Positions 6,047-11,723 of a stretch of 11,723 bases of DNA are shown in pieces. The stretch's first letter is position 1. Every line of letters starts with the position of its first letter. Source of the stretch: a candidate division WWE3 bacterium (GTDB lineage Bacteria > Patescibacteriota > 4484-211 > JAGQKX01); contig JAGQKX010000011.1 in the NCBI GenBank assembly GCA_020429905.1, positions 1 through 11,723 of the forward strand, given 5' to 3'. The notes under the pieces were generated by a model. That model made no database searches and was not told the DNA's origin. It saw only the letters and a list, made by a program, of their open reading frames with translations. The translations under genes were made by a program, and so were the position numbers.

Positions 6047-7453
6047 CTAGTTACTATTTCCCGCCTGCACAAATGCTTGTGCCCGTAATTCTCTAATAAC
6101 ATTCACTTTTATCTGACCAGGAAAATTTTGAATCTGATCGCGTATTTTTCTTCCAATTTCATGAGCAAGCCGAACCATGTCTGCGTCGCTTACCTCGGCA
6201 GGACGAACAATGACTCGAACCTCTCTCCCAGCTGAAATAGCATATGCTTTTTCTACACCTCTAAAACCTTCAGCAATGGATTCTAACTCTTTAATTCGTT
6301 CAATATACGCTTCGAAATCTTCTCGACGAGCACCTGGGCGGGCACCAGAAATTGCGTCAGCGATATACATAATGACAGCCTCGATTGTCTGGAAATTATC
6401 TGTATGATGTCCTTCAAAGGCAACAACAACTTCTTCCTCAACCCCATACCGTCGACAAATTTCTGCTCCAACTTCGGCATGCCCACCCTCAACTTCGCTG
6501 GTGACAGCTTTCCCAATATCGTGCAAAAGACACGCCTTTTTTACGACTTCCACATCCGCACCTAATTCAGCTGCCAACATTCGGCCAATATTGACCACTT
6601 CTAAGTTATGATCATGCATATTTTGACCGTACGATGTCCGATACTTTAAGCGTCCTAATAATTTAATAATCTCAGGAGGTAATCCTGATACTTTTGCATC
6701 CATCGCGTGTTCTTCACCAATTTTCATTATTTCTTCATCCATATCAGCTCTAGTTTTTTCAACAATTTCTTCAATCCGAGCTGGCTGGATTCTGCCATCT
6801 GCAATTAACTTTTCCAGTGATCGCCGAGCGACTTCTCTTCGCACTGGATCAATAGATGAAAGCGTGATAACCCCAGGTGTTTCACCGATTTCGACATCTA
6901 CCCCTGAAGCTTGTTCAAAGGCTTTAATATTGCGTCCTTCTTTACCAATAATTGGTCCAACCATATCTTCGTTAGGAAGTTTTACTACGGCTGTTGTTAA
7001 TTCGGAGATATGATCCATCATGACTCTTTGCAAGGATGTAACGAGGATTTCTTGTGCACGTTTATCTGATTCGGCTTTAATAGCCTCTTCGCTTTCCTTG
7101 ATTCTTCGTGCAGCTTCTTGTTTGAGTTCTTCTTCTAACTGTTCAAAATATTTCTTTTCAGATTCAGTTCGACTCAGTGATGAACTTTTTTCTAGGGTTT
7201 CAAGGAGTTCTTTTCGTGTGGATTCGTTTTCTTCGATCTGATTCGTTAACCGCTGGTGAAGGCGTGTTATTTCGTCATGTTGTTTTTGGGCTCGTTCACG
7301 GATCTCGTGGGCTTCGCGTTCAGCCTCTTCTTTAATACGTAAGGCCTCGTCTTTGGCGTTAACAATTATTTCCTTAGCATCAGTCATGTTCGTCGACGTG
7401 CTGTCAACACTTTTGTTTTGATCATCTGCCGACGAGGTATTGTTATCAAACAT
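6047..7453 (-). CDS. rny: RNase Y (KH and HD domains) without a membrane anchor
   Basis: RNase Y is an endoribonuclease that starts mRNA decay. At 468 residues it is about 50 shorter than the Bacillus enzyme. In order it has a polar N-terminus (about 1-25), a highly charged coiled coil (about 25-150), a KH domain (about 155-215) with GKEG at 170-173 in VGPIIGKEGRNIKAFEQASG, and an HD phosphohydrolase domain (about 278-375). The HD domain shows H282, HDIGK at 311-315, GGHAEVGAE, GHH at 348-350 and YIADAISGARPGARRE. A C-terminal region ends in QIKVNVIRELRAQAFVQAG, as in the family. The transmembrane helix that normally opens RNase Y is absent. The frame upstream of the ATG meets a TAA at 7501-7499 after 15 codons with no alternative start, so the helix has not simply been missed. 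It is followed by ymdB, a recurrent partner. It has its own promoter and a long leader. Confidence 0.97.
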   Translation of the reverse strand: MFDNNTSSADDQNKSVDSTSTNMTDAKEIIVNAKDEALRIKEEAEREAHEIRERAQKQHDEITRLHQRLTNQIEENESTRKELLETLEKSSSLSRTESEKKYFEQLEEELKQEAARRIKESEEAIKAESDKRAQEILVTSLQRVMMDHISELTTAVVKLPNEDMVGPIIGKEGRNIKAFEQASGVDVEIGETPGVITLSSIDPVRREVARRSLEKLIADGRIQPARIEEIVEKTRADMDEEIMKIGEEHAMDAKVSGLPPEIIKLLGRLKYRTSYGQNMHDHNLEVVNIGRMLAAELGADVEVVKKACLLHDIGKAVTSEVEGGHAEVGAEICRRYGVEEEVVVAFEGHHTDNFQTIEAVIMYIADAISGARPGARREDFEAYIERIKELESIAEGFRGVEKAYAISAGREVRVIVRPAEVSDADMVRLAHEIGRKIRDQIQNFPGQIKVNVIRELRAQAFVQAGNSN

Positions 7454-7498
7454 AAATTTTATTGAAAATTCAAAGAGGAATCGATCGGATAGAAGAAA

Positions 7499-7561
7499 TT
7501 AGACACTTGGTGCCAAAATTAAGTCCTCACGTGTTTTTTGGATCAAACCTTGAATTTCCAT
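7499..7561 (-). other. Possible upstream ORF in the rny leader (20 codons, in frame with rny)
   Basis: ATG at 7561-7559 opens a 20-codon frame (MEIQGLIQKTREDLILAPSV) ending in TAA at 7501-7499, 15 codons before and in frame with the rny ATG. A second short ORF of 13 codons starts at 7568, 5 nt after the rny -10 box, and ends at 7527. Neither has a Shine-Dalgarno. They may be leader peptides, remains of an older rny 5' end, or chance. Confidence 0.2.
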
Positions 7562-7573
7562 ATTTCATGGTGC

Positions 7574-7602
7574 ATTGTATCAGTCAAAACAAGAATATTC
7601 AA
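7574..7602 (-). promoter_or_regulatory. Promoter of rny
   Basis: On the minus strand -35 TTGAAT (7602-7597), a 17-bp spacer and -10 TACAAT (7579-7574) preceded by TGA form a good extended promoter in the 160-bp gap after recX. The predicted start near 7567 leaves about 114 nt of leader before the rny ATG, with no Shine-Dalgarno and with short upstream ORFs. The rny-ymdB pair can thus be expressed separately from recA-recX. Confidence 0.65.
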
Positions 7603-7613
7603 CGACAGAGAAA

Positions 7614-8252
7614 TTATTCTTGTCCAAACTGCTGATATATTCTCTGAATAACCTCAAAAGAAAATCCCTTGCGCATCAGTCGATCATATATTTTTTTCTT
7701 CTTTTTATAAGGATCAGCCTCCTGTATCTTCCTTAGAAGCTTGCCCATCTCTTCCTGCACTAGTTCATCTTCTCCTATATCTTGGCGTGACTGAGCAATT
7801 GCCTGATCTATGAGTTCCTTCGAAATACCTTTTTGGAACAATTCTTGTGTAATTCTATATGCCCCATATCGCCGGCCCATTTCTCGCCGCTGACGTACAT
7901 ACCACTCCGCAAATGTTTGATCATTAATGTAGCGGTAATTTTTCAGTGATTCAATAATGGATTCTATTTCCTGTTCATCTATGTTGGAAGATTGTCGTTT
8001 AAGATACTGTCGCATTTCGAATTCTGACCGAGGGCGATAAGATAGATAGTTGAGAGCTTTAGAAAAAACATGATCCTTTTTTAGTGCCTTTTTTATTTCT
8101 TCTAATTCTAAATCTGATAGTTGTCTCCCAGTAACAAGTTCAAATGAGTTTTTCAGTTCTGCTGAAATTCCAAAAGCAAAATTACCGTCTAAAAAAACAT
8201 TGAACCGTTGTTCATTCTTTTTTTGGGGAGATATTTGAGTTATTTGAGCCAC
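7614..8252 (-). CDS. recX: RecX regulatory protein
   Basis: The 212-residue protein has the repeated three-helix layout of RecX: FSKALNYLSYRPRSEFEMRQ near 63-82, then FAEWYVRQRREMGRRYGAYR with ITQELFQKGI (about 113-143), then KIYDRLMRKGFSFEVIQRIY near the C-terminus. RecX binds RecA filaments and modulates recombination. The start is GTG at 8252-8250, 5 nt after the recA stop, so it is surely cotranscribed and probably translationally coupled; no Shine-Dalgarno is visible. The N-terminal part, MAQITQISPQKKNEQRFNVF with FAFGIS, has the beta-strand extension seen in many RecX proteins. The length is normal for the family. Confidence 0.93.
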   Translation of the reverse strand: MAQITQISPQKKNEQRFNVFLDGNFAFGISAELKNSFELVTGRQLSDLELEEIKKALKKDHVFSKALNYLSYRPRSEFEMRQYLKRQSSNIDEQEIESIIESLKNYRYINDQTFAEWYVRQRREMGRRYGAYRITQELFQKGISKELIDQAIAQSRQDIGEDELVQEEMGKLLRKIQEADPYKKKKKIYDRLMRKGFSFEVIQRIYQQFGQE

Positions 8253-8257
8253 CTGAA

Positions 8258-9340
8258 TTATGCTTCGTTTTCGGAATCATCACTATTTTCTTCATCAACA
8301 CCTAGCTCAAGTGGAGTACCTTGTTCTTGCATAGCAGCACGGATCTGTTTCTCAATTTTTTCAGCAACTTTGGGGTTGTCTTTGAGGTAATCTATAGCTG
8401 CAAGTCTTCCCTGAGCCAATTTTTCTTCACCATACGAATACCAGCTACCAGCTTTTTCCACGATATTGAGTTCTACACCAACATCAATAAGATTTCCTTC
8501 TTTTGATATTCCTTCGCCATACATGATATCAAACTCAGCTTGTCGAAAAGGAGGTGCGACTTTATTTTTTACGACTTTTACAAGGTGACGGTTACCTACC
8601 ACTTCTTCCCCATCTTTAAGCGCCGCTTTCCTCCGGATATCCATTCTGACGGAGGAATAGAATTTCAAAGCCAAACCACCAGGGGTAGTTTCAGGATTAC
8701 CAAACATAACTCCAATTTTGAGACGAAGCTGATTTAAGAAAATAACAGTTGTGTGTGAACGATTAATTACACCGGTGAGTTTGCGTAACGCTTGACTCAT
8801 GAGACGTGCCTGCAATCCAACGTGCGAGTCTCCCATTTCCCCTTCAATCTCTGCGCGAGGAACCAAGGCGGCTACCGAGTCTACAACGACGATATCAACC
8901 GCGCCAGATCGTACTAGCGTTTCAGTGATCTCCAACGCTTGCTCCCCAGTGTCCGGTTGTGAGAGTAATAACTCTTCAACATTGACCCCAATCTTCGCTG
9001 CGTAAACGGGATCTAATGCATGTTCAGCATCAATAAAAGCCGCAATTCCACCCATTTTTTGAGCTTCGGCAACAACGTGCAAAGCGAGTGTGGTTTTACC
9101 GCTACTTTCCGGACCATATACTTCTACAATTCTCCCTCTGGGTACTCCACCCAATCCTAAGGCAAGATCAAGGGCGATAGCGCCAGTTGGAATAACCTCA
9201 ATACCTTCCCTATGGGAATCTTCCCCTAACTTCATGATGGCGCCTTTACCAAATTGTTTTTCAATTTGTTCCATGGCTAACTTTACAGCGTCACCTTTTT
9301 TCTTTAATTCAGCGTTTTCTTCTTTGTTCTCTTTTGCCAT
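8258..9340 (-). CDS. recA: Recombinase RecA
   Basis: The 360-residue protein is a full RecA, forming ATP-dependent filaments on single-stranded DNA for strand exchange and, where LexA exists, SOS induction. Visible are [16 protein letters not shown] near 25-40, Walker A GPESSGKT at 76-83, the catalytic region [12 protein letters not shown] (100-111), Walker [13 protein letters not shown] (148-159), and the L1 region [40 protein letters not shown] with GG (201-222) covers motif 4 and L2. The acidic tail [12 protein letters not shown] is typical. No LexA box is recognised upstream, and damage control cannot be judged from this window. The start ATG has a -10 hexamer 6 nt upstream and no Shine-Dalgarno, so a leaderless message is likely. 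It heads the leftward block with recX. Confidence 0.99.
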   Translation of the reverse strand: MAKENKEENAELKKKGDAVKLAMEQIEKQFGKGAIMKLGEDSHREGIEVIPTGAIALDLALGLGGVPRGRIVEVYGPESSGKTTLALHVVAEAQKMGGIAAFIDAEHALDPVYAAKIGVNVEELLLSQPDTGEQALEITETLVRSGAVDIVVVDSVAALVPRAEIEGEMGDSHVGLQARLMSQALRKLTGVINRSHTTVIFLNQLRLKIGVMFGNPETTPGGLALKFYSSVRMDIRRKAALKDGEEVVGNRHLVKVVKNKVAPPFRQAEFDIMYGEGISKEGNLIDVGVELNIVEKAGSWYSYGEEKLAQGRLAAIDYLKDNPKVAEKIEKQIRAAMQEQGTPLELGVDEENSDDSENEA

Positions 9341-9346
9341 AAACTG

Positions 9347-9355
9347 ATTGTAACA
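9347..9355 (-). promoter_or_regulatory. Extended -10 promoter of recA (leaderless)
   Basis: TGT-TACAAT on the minus strand (5/6 plus the TGn extension) ends 6 nt before the recA ATG. There is no good -35 at the expected distance. The predicted +1 is the A of the start codon. Confidence 0.5.
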
Positions 9356-9479
9356 TATATGTCAATATATATAATCGACCATATAGTTTAAGACGTCCGT
9401 CTACCTAGTTATCTTATAAAATATATCAAAATCTGCATTTTTTAAAAACTTAAACCATACCTTACACGCATGAGTAGGA

Positions 9480-9485
9480 TATAAT
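9480..9485 (+). promoter_or_regulatory. -10 box of the tRNA-Pro gene
   Basis: A perfect TATAAT lies 10 bp before the first base of the tRNA, so transcription would start about 4 nt upstream of the mature 5' end. The -35 region does not resemble TTGACA. The upstream stretch 9356-9479 between the divergent recA and tRNA genes is AT-rich, and I see nothing further in it apart from a small inverted repeat around GACGTC. Confidence 0.55.
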
Positions 9486-9495
9486 ACATCTGTAT

Positions 9496-9572
9496 CGGGG
9501 TGTGGCGCAGTTGGCTAGCGCGTACGGCTGGGGGCCGTGAGGTCGCAGGTTCAAGTCCTGTCACCCCGACCA
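9496..9572 (+). tRNA. tRNA-Pro (anticodon GGG), CCA encoded
   Basis: It folds as a complete 77-nt cloverleaf. The acceptor CGGGGTG pairs with CACCCCG, with C1-G72 and A73 as in bacterial tRNA-Pro. The D stem is GCGC/GCGC. The anticodon stem TACGG/CCGTG carries loop CTGGGGG, where U33 precedes anticodon GGG and G37 follows. The variable loop is AGGTC, and the T arm is GCAGG-TTCAAGT-CCTGT. The 3' CCA (9570-9572) is encoded. It reads CCC and CCU codons. Confidence 0.97.
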
Positions 9573-9621
9573 CGCTCAACGTGATCAAAATACGTTAGGT
9601 TTACCAACTAGTAACAAAGAT

Positions 9622-10128
9622 ATGGGGTACGACGATTTGTTTGAAAAAATTCGAAGAATACACGATGACTGCCACACGCTTTGCCAGCACGCTTTTGGTC
9701 GATATTATCCAGTTTCAGGAAACGTTGGCATATTTTGTCAAAGTGAAGAGGAGTATAAAAGTTTGACACAACTACGAGAAAGATTCACAGAACCATCTGA
9801 CAATCCAAACCGAAAATATTTCAAACTTATCGAACCAATTACAGTGCTAACTGAAGATAGTATCCCCGAAGCAAACTACACGTACTTGTATATCCGCCAA
9901 CCAGACCCAAGTCCATATGGTAACCATACCGGTGATATCGATTTCATTTTGGAACAAGATGACTATGATGAATTAAAAAAACGAATTAAACAGAATCCTG
10001 TGGCTGGGGTACAAATGTATGATCGCCCAGGTTGGGACACTCTTCAAATCACAAACCCCGCCATTGACGCTGTAGCGTACATCAGTACGCTGGAAATGGC
10101 AGAGAAAGCAAGAATTAAGTTTGATTAA
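9622..10128 (+). CDS. Conserved-looking hypothetical protein, 168 residues
   Basis: I do not recognise this protein with confidence. It is soluble, with no signal peptide or membrane segment and balanced charge. A helical N-terminus (about 2-25, DDLFEKIRRIHDDCHTLCQH with two Cys and two His) is followed by an alternating strand/helix part. Notable stretches are VGIFCQSEEEYKSL (35-48), YFKLIEPI (66-73), the Pro-rich YIRQPDPSPYGNH (90-102), GDIDFILEQDDYDELKKRI (104-122) and DRPGWDTLQI (134-143). The pattern FKL-EP, then a hydrophobic strand, then a strand ending in an acidic residue faintly recalls VOC-fold proteins such as E. coli YecM, but this is a guess. It lies 49 bp after the tRNA-Pro gene with no clear promoter or Shine-Dalgarno, so it may be read through from the tRNA promoter. 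Confidence 0.7.
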   Translation: MGYDDLFEKIRRIHDDCHTLCQHAFGRYYPVSGNVGIFCQSEEEYKSLTQLRERFTEPSDNPNRKYFKLIEPITVLTEDSIPEANYTYLYIRQPDPSPYGNHTGDIDFILEQDDYDELKKRIKQNPVAGVQMYDRPGWDTLQITNPAIDAVAYISTLEMAEKARIKFD

Positions 10129-10155
10129 ACCACTGATCTAAATTACTCTTTCCTC

Positions 10156-10187
10156 AAAAAATGCCGCAATGTTTATGTCGCGGTATT
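10156..10187 (-). terminator. Intrinsic terminator of the GNAT gene
   Basis: On the minus strand an 8-bp stem, AATACCGC (10187-10180) with GCGGCATT (10167-10160, one G-U pair), encloses a 12-nt loop and runs directly into a T-tract (A-run 10156-10161 on the plus strand). It begins 9 nt after the GNAT stop. In the plus direction the hairpin is not followed by T, so it serves the minus strand mainly. Confidence 0.75.
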
Positions 10188-10196
10188 GATCCTCCA

Positions 10197-10766
10197 TTAC
10201 CAATGCGGTCTGGCAAGATACACACTATCCTCATTATTTTCAATAATTTTCGGTATTAATCCGTCATCTCCTCCTAAGTAGATAACATCATCATTACCAT
10301 ATTTACTTGCATGAAGTTCACCTTCGGAATCTCGATATAAGAATCGATTGCCAGAAGCTGACAAAATGCCATAGCCGCATTTTCTATAAAAAGGTGAAAG
10401 GTCGGCATTGCAGAATCCAATAGCCGATTTACCAGACATCTCGATGAAGTGTTTTATAGACTGCATCAATAATGTGCCGTAACCCTTGCCTTTGATAACC
10501 GAGACAATTGTCGCAATACCAAAAATTGAGTATGCCTCTGCTTTAAACTCGATATCAACTTCGTGTAATCTACCGAAAGCCAGGAGAGAGTCATCTCCAT
10601 CCCTAATCAAAAAGTAATTTTTTACCCAATCATCATTATTTGGTTGCGGGGATATTTCGCTTGCCGAACCAAATTCTTGTTTTCTTAGTGTATTAATGAC
10701 TGATAATTCGTGACTGGTTAGATCTTTCCCCAGCAATCGTACACTCTCAACTCGATTCTTATTCAT
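10197..10766 (-). CDS. GNAT-family N-acetyltransferase
   Basis: The product (189 residues from the chosen start) has the GNAT fold. An N-terminal strand/helix unit (about 1-35) is followed by beta strands FLIRDGDDSLLAFGRLHEVD, the motif A region IFGIATIVSVIKGKGYGTLL (81-100) whose KGKGYG is the acetyl-CoA pyrophosphate loop, and the motif B part SAIGFCNADLSPFYRKCGY (114-132). The substrate is unknown. An in-frame ATG at 10844 would give 215 residues, but that start lies inside the -10 of the divergent DUF998 gene. By contrast, the ATG at 10766 has a promoter ending exactly 6 nt before it, so I prefer 10766. The gene ends in a good intrinsic terminator and is monocistronic, convergent with the 168-residue gene. 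Confidence 0.88.
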   Translation of the reverse strand: MNKNRVESVRLLGKDLTSHELSVINTLRKQEFGSASEISPQPNNDDWVKNYFLIRDGDDSLLAFGRLHEVDIEFKAEAYSIFGIATIVSVIKGKGYGTLLMQSIKHFIEMSGKSAIGFCNADLSPFYRKCGYGILSASGNRFLYRDSEGELHASKYGNDDVIYLGGDDGLIPKIIENNEDSVYLARPHW

Positions 10767-10772
10767 GGAATT

Positions 10773-10802
10773 ATTATACGCACGGTCCATGCATATCAAC
10801 AA
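10773..10802 (-). promoter_or_regulatory. Promoter of the GNAT gene (leaderless)
   Basis: A perfect -10 TATAAT (10778-10773), an 18-bp spacer and -35-like TTGTTG (10802-10797) repeat the rnpB promoter layout. The -10 ends 6 nt before the ATG at 10766-10764. It lies inside the longer reading of the GNAT frame, which argues against the longer start. Confidence 0.55.
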
Positions 10803-10843
10803 CGCCACCGTTTGTTCAGATAAGGCAATCTCATTCGTCATCA

Positions 10844-10852
10844 TGGTATGCT
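10844..10852 (+). promoter_or_regulatory. Extended -10 promoter of the DUF998 gene (leaderless)
   Basis: TGG-TATGCT on the plus strand (4/6 plus the TGn extension) ends 6 nt before the ATG at 10859. No -35 is evident. The nearly identical TGG-TATACT precedes comM at the same spacing. Confidence 0.4.
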
Positions 10853-10858
10853 TTGGAT

Positions 10859-11596
10859 ATGAGTCGTTTCATAGATAGACTCCTCATTATCAGCGGAATT
10901 ATTGGCCCCAGCTCATTCTTTTTGGGAATCATAATTATTCCAATGTTTTTACCTGGATACAACCATCAAGCAAACTATATTAGCGAGCTCGCAGCCGTTG
11001 ACAGCCCAGTAGCACTTATAGCCTCCATTCTGATATTTTTCTTGATGGGGATGGGGATGGCACTATATGGAATTGGCTTATTTAGACTCATTGGCGTTGA
11101 CTGGAGCGGGCAGATAGCAGGAATATTGCTGTTTTCTGGCGGGATACTTTTTATGTTGATCGCCTTTTTTCAATGTGATGCGGGCTGTCACAACTATAGT
11201 CAAACCGGATATCTGCACGAATTTTTTAGCAACAGTTCACTCTATATTGGAGGGAGTTCTCTACTGTTTCTCACCATTCATTCGATACGAAATATTACCT
11301 TTCCGAGATATTGGAGCCTCATTACATTGGGAGTACTCATGAACACGATTTTTTTCACTGCGTATTATCTGTACATTGAAACCCCAGGAATGGGAGGAAT
11401 GTACCAGCGATTAACAATTATTCCACCATTTTTGTATCTTATGCTCAACGCTTTGTACCTCTATAAAAAAATAATTATTAACCGTTCACTTAGCCCCACG
11501 CACACCAAACGATCGTCATATTTATTATCTATCAGTGTAAGCCTTCTCGTTATCATTCCTCTTTTGGCCCTGACTGCAAAACAAGCAATGCATTAG
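10859..11596 (+). CDS. DUF998-family multi-pass membrane protein
   Basis: The 245-residue integral membrane protein has about seven helices at roughly 8-30, 50-76, 84-104, 126-142, 151-172, 183-201 and 219-238. Family hallmarks of DUF998 are the first-loop motif GYNHQANYISEL (33-44) and FQCDAGC (104-110) after the third helix, followed by a histidine-containing segment (YLHEFF, 118-123). The function of the family is not established. An in-frame TTG at 10853 would add two residues; I chose the ATG because of the -10 spacing and because no Shine-Dalgarno supports either. It is divergent from the GNAT gene across 92 bp that hold both promoters. Confidence 0.9.
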   Translation: MSRFIDRLLIISGIIGPSSFFLGIIIIPMFLPGYNHQANYISELAAVDSPVALIASILIFFLMGMGMALYGIGLFRLIGVDWSGQIAGILLFSGGILFMLIAFFQCDAGCHNYSQTGYLHEFFSNSSLYIGGSSLLFLTIHSIRNITFPRYWSLITLGVLMNTIFFTAYYLYIETPGMGGMYQRLTIIPPFLYLMLNALYLYKKIIINRSLSPTHTKRSSYLLSISVSLLVIIPLLALTAKQAMH

Positions 11597-11607
11597 ATAT
11601 CAGAAAA

Positions 11608-11649
11608 ATCGTCTGTACACACAAAGTACTCTTCCGCAAAGTAGACGAT
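11608..11649 (+). repeat. 7-bp inverted repeat after the DUF998 gene
   Basis: ATCGTCT (11608-11614) pairs with AGACGAT (11643-11649) across a 28-nt loop that may form a small GTAC...GTAC hairpin of its own. No T-tract follows, so it is a poor intrinsic terminator. It lies 11 nt after the DUF998 stop and just before the predicted promoter of the edge ORF. Confidence 0.3.
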
Positions 11650-11664
11650 CAGATTTAAAGATAA

Positions 11665-11670
11665 TACTAT
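11665..11670 (+). promoter_or_regulatory. Possible leaderless -10 of the edge ORF
   Basis: TACTAT (4/6) ends 6 nt before the ATG at 11677, the same spacing as before four other genes here. There is no TGn extension and no clear -35, so it is weak alone. Confidence 0.3.
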
Positions 11671-11676
11671 AGATGT

Positions 11677-11723
11677 ATGATCAAAAACCCCAATGTGAGC
11701 GGATCAAATAAATCAGATACATC
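11677..11723 (+). CDS. Probable 5' end of a further gene, cut by window edge
   Basis: An ATG opens a frame of 15 codons (MIKNPNVSGSNKSDT) that stays open to the last base. It is called only because of its position after the DUF998 gene and the -10-like hexamer 6 nt upstream. The peptide is polar and too short to identify. Confidence 0.35.
   Translation, partial: MIKNPNVSGSNKSDT

Noticed and set aside
7499..7501. Reading through the in-frame TAA upstream of rny to restore a longer N-terminus
   Set aside because: TAA recoding is not supported anywhere in the window, and the 15 codons between it and the ATG do not encode a membrane helix.
9390..9403. GACGTC-containing inverted repeat upstream of recA as an SOS/LexA box
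   Set aside because: It does not match known LexA boxes (CTGT-N8-ACAG or GAAC-N4-GTTC), and a similar GACGTC palindrome occurs after HU, so it may be chance.
11608..11649. Inverted repeat after the DUF998 gene as an intrinsic terminator
   Set aside because: The loop is 28 nt and no T-tract follows; listed only as an inverted repeat.
1..11723. Mobile element, CRISPR array, toxin-antitoxin or defence system
   Set aside because: No transposase, integrase, regularly spaced repeats, or nuclease/antitoxin pair was seen; tRNA-Pro shows no duplicated 3' end that would mark an integration site.

Overview
The window looks like a piece of an AT-rich, small-genome bacterial chromosome. I lean towards a Patescibacteria/CPR-type organism. 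The reasons are the compact housekeeping operons, the recA-recX-rny-ymdB order, a secreted fibronectin-III protein with a TPTP-rich linker, divergent short versions of MiaA and RNase Y, and the near absence of Shine-Dalgarno sequences. That placement is inference. The standard genetic code fits: ORFs end at TGA, TAA or TAG where their families normally end.

Left part (1-1909): a 3'-truncated comM (YifB, AAA+ helicase) runs leftwards off the window. Immediately upstream of it, on the same strand, is the RNase P RNA gene rnpB (about 1433-1790), with its own extended -10 promoter. A divergent 120-bp spacer then leads to a rightward gene for a membrane-anchored, surface-exposed FN3 protein (1910-2767).

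Central part (2746-9340, all minus strand): transcription runs recA, recX, rny (RNase Y), ymdB-like phosphodiesterase, HU, miaA and an AI-2E/PerM-family membrane protein. This is an information-processing block covering recombination and its modulator, mRNA decay, nucleoid protein and tRNA modification. Internal promoters are visible before rny and before HU. The last gene overlaps the convergent FN3 gene by 22 bp.

Right part (9496-11723): tRNA-Pro(GGG) with an encoded CCA, an unrecognised 168-residue soluble protein, a GNAT acetyltransferase on the minus strand with a clear intrinsic terminator, a DUF998 membrane protein on the plus strand, and probably the first codons of another gene at the right edge.

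The most striking pattern is regulatory. For comM, recA, the GNAT gene, the DUF998 gene and the edge ORF, a -10-like hexamer lies exactly 6 nt before the ATG, usually with an extended TGn motif. This predicts leaderless mRNAs, whereas HU and the AI-2E gene carry Shine-Dalgarno sequences. Other points are a RNase Y with no membrane anchor, an RNase P RNA that seems to lack the L15 GGU motif, and an Asn-to-Asp change in a metal-ligand motif of the YmdB-like enzyme. I saw no mobile element, CRISPR array or defence system.
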